From: Variovorax sp037204085
Lineage (GTDB): Bacteria > Pseudomonadota > Gammaproteobacteria > Burkholderiales > Burkholderiaceae_C
Direction of reading: 5' to 3'
NCBI RefSeq assembly: GCF_037204085.1
Contig: NZ_JBBCBW010000006.1
Coordinates: 217,341-281,340 of the forward strand
Length of the DNA: 64,000 nt
The notes beneath the pieces were generated by a model. The model was not told the DNA's origin. It saw only the letters and a program-made list of their open reading frames with translations, and made no database searches. Below are positions 36,448 to 44,408 of the stretch, piece by piece. The position numbers and the translations under genes were made by a program. Each line of letters opens with the position of its first letter. Position 1 is the first letter of the stretch.

Positions 36448-37671
36448 ATGCGTTCTTCTCCCTTCTTCAAGATGGCCCTGTTGCTGGGCCTGCTCTCCGC
36501 CATCGGTCCCTTCGCCATCGACATGTACCTGCCGGCGCTGCCTGCCATCGGCCAGAGCTTGCGCGCCGACATCGGCGCGGTGCAGATGAGCCTCACGGCG
36601 TTCTTTCTTTCGCTGGGCGCGGGCCAGTTGCTGTACGGACCGATCTCCGACATGGTCGGGCGCAAGCCGCCGCTCTATGCCGGGCTGGTGCTGTTTGCGC
36701 TTGCGAGCATCGGCTGCGCGCTGGCCACCGACATCCATACGCTGATCGTGCTGCGCCTGGTGCAAGGCCTGGGGGCGGCGGCTGGCATGGCGATTCCGCG
36801 CGCGGTGGTGCGCGACCTGCACACCGGCACCGACGCGGCACGGCTCATGTCGCTGTTGATGCTGGTGTTCAGCGTGTCGCCGATCCTCGCACCGCTGGCC
36901 GGCAGCGCCGTGATTGCGCTCACGGGATGGCGCGGCGTGTTCTGGGCCGTGACCATTGCCGCGGCGGCGGGCCTGGCGATGATGGTCACGCAGCTGCAAG
37001 AGACGCGGCCTCCGTCGCAGCGTGTGGAAAGCAGCCTCGGCAGCGCCTTGTCGGCCTACTGGCTGCTGCTGCGCGACTGGCACTACCTTGGGCTGGTGTT
37101 CATCGGCAGCTTCGCGATGGCGGGCTTTTTTACCTACCTGGCGAATTCGTCGTTCGTGATGATCGACCACTACGGCCTGTCGCCCGCGATGTACAGCGTG
37201 GCCTTCGGCGTGAACGCAGCGGCCTTCATCGGCGCCTCGCAGCTCACGGGTTCGCTCGGCGAGCGCTTCGGGCTGGTGGGCCTCGTCAAGTTCGGCGTGG
37301 TGGCCTCGTGCGCAGCCATGGTTGCCATGTTCACTTACTTTGCGACGGGCGGCGACAACCTCTGGGTGCTGATCGTCCTTTACTTCATTGCCTCGGGCTT
37401 CATGGGCCTGGTGATCCCGACCACCGGCGTGCTGGCGCTGGAGATGCACGGCGCCATTGCCGGCACGGCCTCGGCGTTGCTCGGCACGCTGCAGATGCTG
37501 ACCGGCGCGCTGGCCATGGCGGTGGTGGGCCTCTTTACCGACGGGCGTCCACTGCCGATGGTGACCGGCATGGCCGGCGGCGCGCTCATTGCGCTGGTGC
37601 TGACCTGGCTCACGCTGGGGCGCGTGCCGTCGCAACCCACCCGTAGCGCACAGGGAGCGCAAGAGGCTTGA
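36448..37671 (+). CDS. Bcr/CflA-family MFS drug efflux transporter
   Basis: This 407-residue, 12-helix exporter has the Bcr/CflA opening LLGLLSAIGPFAIDMYLPALP and family motif A in the cytoplasmic loop (GPISDMVGRKPPLYAGL). The drug-transport C-motif AMAIPRAVVRDL is also characteristic. It would pump out a small molecule such as bicyclomycin or sulfonamide with proton exchange. A TTG 18 bases upstream could extend it by six residues; ATG 36448 is preferred. It overlaps the next MFS gene's start by 4 bases, so the two are cotranslated. Confidence 0.9.
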   Translation: MRSSPFFKMALLLGLLSAIGPFAIDMYLPALPAIGQSLRADIGAVQMSLTAFFLSLGAGQLLYGPISDMVGRKPPLYAGLVLFALASIGCALATDIHTLIVLRLVQGLGAAAGMAIPRAVVRDLHTGTDAARLMSLLMLVFSVSPILAPLAGSAVIALTGWRGVFWAVTIAAAAGLAMMVTQLQETRPPSQRVESSLGSALSAYWLLLRDWHYLGLVFIGSFAMAGFFTYLANSSFVMIDHYGLSPAMYSVAFGVNAAAFIGASQLTGSLGERFGLVGLVKFGVVASCAAMVAMFTYFATGGDNLWVLIVLYFIASGFMGLVIPTTGVLALEMHGAIAGTASALLGTLQMLTGALAMAVVGLFTDGRPLPMVTGMAGGALIALVLTWLTLGRVPSQPTRSAQGAQEA

Positions 37672-39122
37672 ACACGACGCGGGCAGGCGCCGAGGCCCAG
37701 GCGCCCAAGAACACCGAATCCACGCACCCGGTCGACGGGCTGGAGCAACCCGCGCGCCGCCGCGCGATGCTGGTCATCATCCTCGGCATCATGGTGGCGG
37801 TGCTCGACGGCACCATCGTCAACCTGGCGCTGCCCGGCATCGCACGCGAGCTCCAGGCCAGCCCCTCGCATGCGATATGGGTGGTCAACGCCTATCAGAT
37901 CGCCACGCTGGTCATGCTGCTGCCGCTGGCGTCGCTGGGCGACCTGGTGGGCTACCGGCGTGTCTACCTGGTCGGCATGGCGGTGTTCACGGTGGCATCC
38001 ATCGGCGCCATTTTCGCCAATTCGCTCGGTACCTTGATTGCCGCCCGCACCTTCCAGGGCCTGGGGGCGGCCGGCATCATGAGCGTGAATGCCGCGCTGG
38101 TGCGGCTGACTTTTCCCTCGGCGCTGCTGGGGCGCGGCATGGCCATCAACTCGATGGTGGTGGCCACGTCTTCCGTGGCGGGGCCCTCCGTGGCGGCGGC
38201 CATCCTGTCGGTGGCTTCATGGCAGTGGCTCTTTGCCATCAATGTGCCGCTCGGGCTGCTCGTGTTCGCGCTGGGCATGAAGGCGCTGCCGTTCAATCGC
38301 GTGGCGCCGGCAGCCGGCCTGCGCTTCTCGCCCGTAGACGTGGCGCTGAACGTGCTGATGTTCTCGCTGGTGTTCCTCGGGGTTGACCGCCTTGGCGTGC
38401 GCGAGGGCGTCGCGGCAGCCAGCGGTTCGCATGCCTCCGCCTGGCTCATCCTGCTGGCCGGGGTAGCAGTGGGCTTCTTCTATCTGCGGCGGCAGCGAAC
38501 GCTGGCGGTGCCGCTTTTTCCGATCGACCTGCTGCGCATTCCGGTGTTTGCGCTGTCCATGGGCACCTCGGTGGCGGCTTTCTGCGCGCAGATGCTGGCC
38601 TATATCGCGCTGCCGTTCCTGCTGCTGGACGTGTACGGCCGCAGCCACATCGAAGCCGGCTTGCTCATTACCGCCTGGCCACTGGCCATCGTGGTCATGG
38701 CACCGCTGGCGGGCCGGCTGATCGGGCGCTACCCGGACGGGTTGCTCGGCGGCATCGGGCTGGGCCTGCTTGCCATCGGGCTGGCATTGCTGGCCGCGCT
38801 GCCGGCGCACCCGGGCAATGCCGACATCGCCTGGCGCATGGCGCTGTGCGGCCTGGGGTTCGGCCTGTTCCAGTCGCCGAACAATCACACCATCGTGACC
38901 TCGCCGCCGGCGCACCGCAGCGGCGCGGCCAGCGGCATGCTGGGCACGGCGCGGCTCACGGGGCAGACACTGGGGGCGGTGGTGCTGGCGGGCGTGTTCA
39001 GCGTGTGGAGTGCGCACGGCGGCCACGGGCCGGTGGTTGCACTGGTGCTGGCAGCCTGTTGCGCCGGTATTGCGGCGGTTTTCAGCAGCCTTCGGCTCAA
39101 GACGACAGGGCACCATGGCTGA
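37668..39122 (+). CDS. EmrB/QacA-type MFS efflux transporter (14 TM)
   Basis: This is a 484-residue exporter with about 14 hydrophobic helices. The opening LVIILGIMVAVLDGTIVNLALPGIA is the DHA2 family signature (motif D1: LDGTIVNVALP). The start is TTG at 37668, overlapping the previous stop codon in TTGA. A later ATG at the first helix (MLVIILG) would omit a soluble N-terminal tail of about 30 residues. It is probably coupled with the Bcr-like exporter upstream. The substrate is unknown. Confidence 0.88.
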   Translation: MNTTRAGAEAQAPKNTESTHPVDGLEQPARRRAMLVIILGIMVAVLDGTIVNLALPGIARELQASPSHAIWVVNAYQIATLVMLLPLASLGDLVGYRRVYLVGMAVFTVASIGAIFANSLGTLIAARTFQGLGAAGIMSVNAALVRLTFPSALLGRGMAINSMVVATSSVAGPSVAAAILSVASWQWLFAINVPLGLLVFALGMKALPFNRVAPAAGLRFSPVDVALNVLMFSLVFLGVDRLGVREGVAAASGSHASAWLILLAGVAVGFFYLRRQRTLAVPLFPIDLLRIPVFALSMGTSVAAFCAQMLAYIALPFLLLDVYGRSHIEAGLLITAWPLAIVVMAPLAGRLIGRYPDGLLGGIGLGLLAIGLALLAALPAHPGNADIAWRMALCGLGFGLFQSPNNHTIVTSPPAHRSGAASGMLGTARLTGQTLGAVVLAGVFSVWSAHGGHGPVVALVLAACCAGIAAVFSSLRLKTTGHHG

Positions 39123-39142
39123 ATAGGGTAGGGTACGGCCCC

Positions 39143-39775
39143 ATGACGGAAGTACCTGAAACCGTGGTTTGCCCGGGCTGCGATGCGGTCTTCAGCCGCA
39201 CGCCCCTGAAGCCGCGCGAGGTTTCGCGCTGCGCCCGCTGCGGCACCGAGCTTTATCGCCACGCCGGCGACCAGCAGCGCCGCATCCTGCCGCTGACGGT
39301 GGCGTCGCTCATCATGTTTGCCATTGCCAACCTGTTTCCGATCGTCGAGATCGAGCTCCAGGGCCTGCGCAGCCAGACCACGCTGGTCGGCGCCGTGCTG
39401 GTGCTGAGCACCGAGGGCATGTCGCTGGTGGCGGTGCTGGTGCTGGCGACGACGCTGCTTTTTCCGCTGCTGCAGCTTTGCATACTGGCCTATTTGCTGG
39501 TCCCGCTGCAGCGCGAGCACCGGCCGGCCGGCTTTGCCGTTCTGGTGCGCGCCATGCAGATGCTGCGGCCCTGGGGCATGGTCGAGGTGTTCCTGCTCGG
39601 CGTGCTGGTCGCCATCGTCAAGCTGTCGAGCATGGCCACCGTGGTGGCCGGGCCGGCGCTCTGGGCCTTTATTGCGCTCACCGTCATGCTCACGGCGGTG
39701 CTTTCGTTCAATCCCAATGCCTTCTGGGAAATGACCTTTCGCCCGCCCGGCGAGCCGAAGGAGGGCGCTGCGTGA
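39143..39775 (+). CDS. pqiA: PqiA-domain membrane protein, first half
   Basis: This 210-residue protein is one of two PqiA/YebS-type proteins encoded in tandem. It has an N-terminal zinc-ribbon (CPGCDAVF and CARCGTEL, four cysteines) followed by about four membrane helices with ANLFPIVEIELQG. E. coli PqiA is a single protein with two such halves; here they are separate genes. The family forms the inner-membrane part of the PqiABC envelope-spanning system that moves lipids between membranes. The GTG start of the next gene overlaps its stop. Confidence 0.87.
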   Translation: MTEVPETVVCPGCDAVFSRTPLKPREVSRCARCGTELYRHAGDQQRRILPLTVASLIMFAIANLFPIVEIELQGLRSQTTLVGAVLVLSTEGMSLVAVLVLATTLLFPLLQLCILAYLLVPLQREHRPAGFAVLVRAMQMLRPWGMVEVFLLGVLVAIVKLSSMATVVAGPALWAFIALTVMLTAVLSFNPNAFWEMTFRPPGEPKEGAA

Positions 39776-40485
39776 TCGGCCCTTTTCTCCATACGCACGA
39801 CGACGGCGACGAAACCCCGGTGGCCACGGCCGCTTCGCTCGGCCTGGTGGCCTGCCCGCATTGCGACGCCGTCTGGCGCGACGCCGCCGAGGGCGAGCCC
39901 TGCGGCCGCTGCGGCACCCGCCTGTACACGCGCAAGCCCTACAGCCTGAGCCGCACCTGGGCCTTCCTGATTGCGGCCTGCATCATGTACATACCGGCCA
40001 ACCTGCTGCCGGTGATGATCACGCGCACGCTGTTCGGTGCGCAGTACGACACCATCCTGAGCGGCGTCATCTATTTTTGGGTTTCGGGTGCCTACGGGCT
40101 CGCGGCGATCATCTTCATCGCAAGCTTTTTGGTGCCGCTGTTCAAGCTCACGGTACTGATCTTGCTCGCGCTGCTGGCCCAGCGAGCGAGCGATTGGCGC
40201 AGGCCCGAGCGGGCCAAGCTCTATCACATCGTCGAGATCATCGGCCGCTGGTCGATGCTCGACGTGTTCGTGGTGTCGCTGCTCACCGGGCTGGTGCAGA
40301 TCCAGGGCTTTGCGGTCATCAATGCGGGCGTGGGCATTGCGGCCTTCGGCTCGGTGGTGGTGCTGACCATGCTCGCCTCGCTGAGCTTCGACCCCAGGCT
40401 CACATGGGACAGCAAGGAACAGCAGCAAGCCGAGCGGCAACGAAATGAACCGGCACCCGACAACAGGGAAGAAAAACCAGCATGA
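39772..40485 (+). CDS. pqiA: PqiA-domain membrane protein, second half
   Basis: This 237-residue second PqiA-type protein starts at GTG 39772, overlapping the preceding stop (GTGA). Its zinc-ribbon reads CPHCDAVWRDAAEGEPCGRCG and the membrane part has ANLLPVMITRTLFG and VIYFWVSGAYGL, motifs of the PqiA C-terminal half. It overlaps the pqiB start by 4 bases (ATGA). Together with the first half it would act as a heterodimer in place of the fused E. coli protein. Confidence 0.87.
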   Translation: MIGPFLHTHDDGDETPVATAASLGLVACPHCDAVWRDAAEGEPCGRCGTRLYTRKPYSLSRTWAFLIAACIMYIPANLLPVMITRTLFGAQYDTILSGVIYFWVSGAYGLAAIIFIASFLVPLFKLTVLILLALLAQRASDWRRPERAKLYHIVEIIGRWSMLDVFVVSLLTGLVQIQGFAVINAGVGIAAFGSVVVLTMLASLSFDPRLTWDSKEQQQAERQRNEPAPDNREEKPA

Positions 40486-42125
40486 GTGAAGAAGACGTCA
40501 AACCGAACGACAACCAGGCCCCGCCCGGCTTGCCGCCGCCCCGCGTGGTGCGCCGGCGCCAGTGGCTGCCTTCGCTGATCTGGCTGATTCCCATCGTGGC
40601 CGCGCTGGTCGGCGTGATGCTGATCGCCAAGATACTGATGGAGCGCGGGCCCGAGATCGTGCTCACCTTCAACACCGCCGAAGGCCTGGAAGCCGGCAAG
40701 ACCGCCGTCAAGTACAAGGACGTGCAGATCGGCACCGTGCAGAGCCTCCGGCTTGCGCGCGACCGCTCGCACGTGCGGGTGATCGTGCAGCTCAACAACG
40801 AAGCCAAGAGCTTCACCGCCGAAGACTCGCGCTTCTGGGTGGTGCGGCCGCGGCTCGACACCTCCGGCATTTCAGGCCTGGGCACCTTGCTGTCGGGCGC
40901 ATACATCGGCGCCGATGCGGGCGTGTCGACTGAAACCGCGAGCGAGTTCAAGGGCCTCGAGGTGCCGCCCATCGTCACGCGCGATGCATCGGGCCAGCAG
41001 TTTCTGCTGCGCGCCACCGACATCGGTTCGCTCGACGTGGGCTCGCCGGTGTACTTCCGGCGCATCAAGGTGGGCCAGGTGGCCGCCTATGAACTCGATG
41101 GCGACGGCCGCGGCGTGACGCTGCGCATCTTCGTCAATGCGCCTTACGACAAGTTCGTGGGCGTGAACACGCGCTTCTGGCAGGCGAGCGGCATCGATGC
41201 GCAACTGAGCGCGAGCGGCTTTACCCTGCGCACGCAATCGCTTGCCACCATCTTGCTGGGCGGCATTGCCTTCAAGGCGCCGGACGACGCCATGGGCCCG
41301 CTGGCCAAGGAAAACACGGCTTTCACGCTCGCCGAAGACGAAACCACGGCCATGAAGGAGCCTGACGGTCCGCCGCAAACGCTGCTGATGTACTTCAACC
41401 AGTCGCTGCGCGGCCTCACGCCGGGCGCACCGGTCGACTTCCGCGGCGTGGTGATCGGCGAGGTCAAGTCCATCGGCGTGGAGTTCGATCGCGCCGAGCG
41501 GGAGTTCCGCATGCCGGTGTTGGTGCAGGTCTACCCGGACCGCCTGCGCCGCCGCGCCGGCGAAAGCGGCGTGGAATCGCGCGCCACGCAGCAGGAGCGC
41601 CTGCGCTTCCTGGCTGAAAAGGGCCTGCGTGCGCAGTTGCGCAACGGCAATCTGCTGACAGGGCAGGTGTACGTGGCGCTCGACTTTTTCCCGAAGGCGC
41701 CGCCGGCAAAGATCGACGTGACGAAGAACCCGATCGAGCTGCCCACCATGGCCAACAGCCTCGACGAGATCCAGTCGCAGGTGCAGGAGATTGCGAGCAA
41801 GCTCAACAAGGTGCCATACGAGCAGATTGCCGCCGACCTGCGCACCACGCTCACCACGCTGAACAAGACGCTCACCAGCACCGAGCAGGCGGTAACGCGC
41901 ATCAACACCGACGTAACGCCCGAGCTTGCCGCGGCCATGAAGGACGTTCGCAAGACGGTCAACAACGCCGAGCGCACGCTGGCCGACGATTCGCCGCTGC
42001 AGCAGGACATGCGCCAGACGCTGCGCGAGCTGACCCGCGCCGCCGGTTCAGTGCGCGTGCTGACCGACTACCTCGAGCGGCACCCCGAGTCGCTGCTGCG
42101 CGGCAAACCGGACGACAAGAAATGA
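40482..42125 (+). CDS. pqiB: PqiB-family MCE lipid-transport protein
   Basis: This 547-residue periplasm-spanning protein has one N-terminal membrane anchor (SLIWLIPIVAALVGVMLIAK), then three MCE/MlaD domains beginning near residues 45, 160 and 290 (GLEAGKTAVKYKDVQIG, DVGSPVYFRRIKVGQ and TPGAPVDFRGVVIG). The C-terminal stretch rich in Thr/Leu helices (about 440-530) forms the tail helix bundle. In E. coli PqiB makes a hexameric syringe that carries lipids from the inner membrane toward the outer membrane. It overlaps the genes on either side by 4 bases each. Confidence 0.92.
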   Translation: MSEEDVKPNDNQAPPGLPPPRVVRRRQWLPSLIWLIPIVAALVGVMLIAKILMERGPEIVLTFNTAEGLEAGKTAVKYKDVQIGTVQSLRLARDRSHVRVIVQLNNEAKSFTAEDSRFWVVRPRLDTSGISGLGTLLSGAYIGADAGVSTETASEFKGLEVPPIVTRDASGQQFLLRATDIGSLDVGSPVYFRRIKVGQVAAYELDGDGRGVTLRIFVNAPYDKFVGVNTRFWQASGIDAQLSASGFTLRTQSLATILLGGIAFKAPDDAMGPLAKENTAFTLAEDETTAMKEPDGPPQTLLMYFNQSLRGLTPGAPVDFRGVVIGEVKSIGVEFDRAEREFRMPVLVQVYPDRLRRRAGESGVESRATQQERLRFLAEKGLRAQLRNGNLLTGQVYVALDFFPKAPPAKIDVTKNPIELPTMANSLDEIQSQVQEIASKLNKVPYEQIAADLRTTLTTLNKTLTSTEQAVTRINTDVTPELAAAMKDVRKTVNNAERTLADDSPLQQDMRQTLRELTRAAGSVRVLTDYLERHPESLLRGKPDDKK

Positions 42126-42757
42126 AGAAAAATTCAAAACCGCTCCTTCTTGGTGCCGCTGCGGCCGCGCTGATGGTCCTTGCGGGTTGCGCGAGCAAGC
42201 CCGACAACTACTACACGCTGGCCAGCACGGTACCGGCGGCCGAGGCCGCCCCTTCGACCATCGGCACCGCTGCGCCTATCTACATAGAGCTGGCGCCGGT
42301 GGCGGTGCCCGAACGGCTCGCAAGGCCGCAGATGGTGGTGGGGCGCTCCAACGGCAGCGTGCAGGTCGATGTGCTCGAGCAGCACCGCTGGGCCGCGTCG
42401 TTCGAAAGCGAACTGCAAGATGCTTTGGCCAGCGGCATCGCAGCCCGGCTTGGCGCGCTCGACGTTACCAAGGGCGGCCGCCAAACATCTCAGCCCGTGT
42501 GGCGTATTGCGGTGCAGGTGCGCCAGTTCGACGCCATCGATGGCGGCCGCGTGGACGCAGGCTTCAGCTGGACGCTGCGGCGCACCGACGAGACCCGCAC
42601 CATGGTCTGCCAGCTGAACGTGGGCGAGGGTGTCGCAAGCGGCATCGACGCGGTGGCGCAAGGCGCACAGCGCATCACGGCGGCAGCGGCGGCGGCCATT
42701 GCACGCAGCGTGAGCGCGGCAAGAGCGAATCCGTCAGCAACGGCTTGCCCGGCCTGA
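42122..42757 (+). CDS. pqiC: PqiC-type outer-membrane lipoprotein
   Basis: This 211-residue lipoprotein has the signal and lipobox LMVLAGC followed by ASKPDNYYTLAS. That N-terminus and the RPQMVVGRSNGSVQVDVLEQHRWA segment match the PqiC/YmbA family (DUF330, ABC-type transport auxiliary lipoprotein), which anchors the PqiB tube to the outer membrane. The ATG overlaps the pqiB stop by 4 bases. It completes the operon. Confidence 0.88.
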   Translation: MKKNSKPLLLGAAAAALMVLAGCASKPDNYYTLASTVPAAEAAPSTIGTAAPIYIELAPVAVPERLARPQMVVGRSNGSVQVDVLEQHRWAASFESELQDALASGIAARLGALDVTKGGRQTSQPVWRIAVQVRQFDAIDGGRVDAGFSWTLRRTDETRTMVCQLNVGEGVASGIDAVAQGAQRITAAAAAAIARSVSAARANPSATACPA

Positions 42758-42789
42758 AAATGCCATAGCCAGGCCCAGGAGCGAACGCC

Positions 42790-44388
42790 ATGGCACAGAT
42801 CGGCAAGGCACCCTGCGACAACGCGCTGATCCTGCATGGCGCCAAGGCACAAGAGGGCACCTGTCCCGACGCCTCCAAGCCCTGGGTGCTGGCCGCCGCG
42901 ATCATCGGCTCCAGCATGGCCTTCATCGACGGCACGGTCGTCAACGTGGCGCTGCCGGCCATCCAGGCAGATCTGCGGGCGACCGCATTCCAAGCGCAAT
43001 GGGTGGTCGAGTCTTATGCCTTGCTGCTGGCCGCGCTGCTGCTGGTGGGCGGCGCGCTCGGCGACCATTTCGGGCGGCGCCGCATCTTCGCGGTCGGCGT
43101 CGGCATCTTCGCCGTTGCATCGGTGGCTTGCGGCCTTGCGGCCAACGTGCAGCAACTGATTGCCGCCCGCGCCGTGCAGGGCATCGGCGGGGCCTTGCTG
43201 GTGCCCGGCAGCCTGGCGCTCATCAGCGCTGCGTTTCCTGAAAAAGAGCGCGGCAAGGCCATCGGCGTCTGGTCGGGCTTCAGCGGCATTACCGCGGCCG
43301 CGGGCCCGGTGCTCGGCGGCTTTCTGGTCGACCATTTCTCGTGGGCCTGGGCCTTTCTCATCAACGTGCCGATGGCGCTCTTGGTGCTGTGGATCGTGTG
43401 GCGGCATGTGCCTGAAAGCCGTGGTTCGTCGGCCAGCGGCGGGCTCGACTTTTTGGGCGCGCTGCTCGCAACCGCCGGGCTCGGCGGCATCGTCTATGCG
43501 TTCATCGAGGCCCCCACGCAGCACTGGAATTCGCCCGCGGTGATCGCCGCCATGGCCATCGGCATCGCGGCCAGCGCGGGCTTCATTGCCGTGGAGCGCA
43601 AGGCGCAAACACCCATGCTGCCTCTGGCGCTGCTGCGCATCGGCAACTTCAGCGGCGCCAACCTGCTGACCTTGCTGTTGTACGCCGCGCTCGGCGGTGG
43701 CCTCTATTTCTTTCCGCTCAACCTGATCCAGGTGCAGGGCTACTCGGCCACGGCGGCGGGTGCGGCGCTGCTGCCGTTCATCCTCATCATGTTCGCGCTC
43801 TCGGGCTGGGCCGGCCAGCTGGTGGACCGCTTCGGACCGCGGCTGCCGCTGGTCATCGGTCCCGCGATTGCCGCGGTCGGCTTTGCATTGTTCGCGGTGC
43901 CCGGGGTCGGTGCGAGCTATTGGAGCGGCTTCCTTCCCGCGGTGGTTGTGCTGGGCTTCGGCATGACCGTGACGGTGGCACCGCTCACCACCACCGTAAT
44001 GAATGCGGTGGGGCCGGAACAGGCCGGCGTTGCTTCGGGCGTCAACAACGCCGTGTCGCGCGCGGCCGCGGTGCTGGCGATTGCGGTGTTCGGCCTGGTC
44101 ATGGCCTGGGCTTTCGACAGCGCGCTGGCCGAGAGCCTGCGCGGCATGGGGGCCTCGGCAGAGGTCTCGGCATTCCTGGAAGGCGAGCGCGACAAGCTGG
44201 CTGGCGCCGCGCTGCCGCCGGGCGTCGATGCGGCAACCGCCGCGGCCTTGAAGCGGGCCGTGGCCGAATCCTTCGTGGCCGGTTTTCGGTGGGTGATGCT
44301 GCTGAGCGCCGGGCTGGCGGTGCTCAGCGCCTTGAGCGCGTGGCTGATGATCGGCGGTGGGGCGGCAAAAGATCACGGCGGCGGATAG
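42790..44388 (+). CDS. EmrB/QacA-family MFS efflux transporter (14 TM)
   Basis: This 532-residue exporter has the DHA2 signature SSMAFIDGTVVNVALPAIQ, motif A GALGDHFGRRRIF and the motif C region FSGITAAAGPVLGGFLVD. It is closely typical of EmrB/QacA drug exporters, with about 14 helices. It starts 32 bases after the pqi operon but is an unrelated product, possibly cotranscribed. The C-terminal insertion (VSAFLEGERDKLAG) is a cytoplasmic or periplasmic loop before the last helix. The substrate is unknown. Confidence 0.9.
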   Translation: MAQIGKAPCDNALILHGAKAQEGTCPDASKPWVLAAAIIGSSMAFIDGTVVNVALPAIQADLRATAFQAQWVVESYALLLAALLLVGGALGDHFGRRRIFAVGVGIFAVASVACGLAANVQQLIAARAVQGIGGALLVPGSLALISAAFPEKERGKAIGVWSGFSGITAAAGPVLGGFLVDHFSWAWAFLINVPMALLVLWIVWRHVPESRGSSASGGLDFLGALLATAGLGGIVYAFIEAPTQHWNSPAVIAAMAIGIAASAGFIAVERKAQTPMLPLALLRIGNFSGANLLTLLLYAALGGGLYFFPLNLIQVQGYSATAAGAALLPFILIMFALSGWAGQLVDRFGPRLPLVIGPAIAAVGFALFAVPGVGASYWSGFLPAVVVLGFGMTVTVAPLTTTVMNAVGPEQAGVASGVNNAVSRAAAVLAIAVFGLVMAWAFDSALAESLRGMGASAEVSAFLEGERDKLAGAALPPGVDAATAAALKRAVAESFVAGFRWVMLLSAGLAVLSALSAWLMIGGGAAKDHGGG

Positions 44389-44408
44389 AAAAGCCTCGTT
44401 CTCGGCGG

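Noticed and set aside
34375..37662. 1095-codon minus-strand ORF joining the M48 gene to upstream sequence
   Set aside because: The real M48 protein starts at 36234 after a ribosome-binding site; the upstream part is antisense to the Bcr-type exporter.
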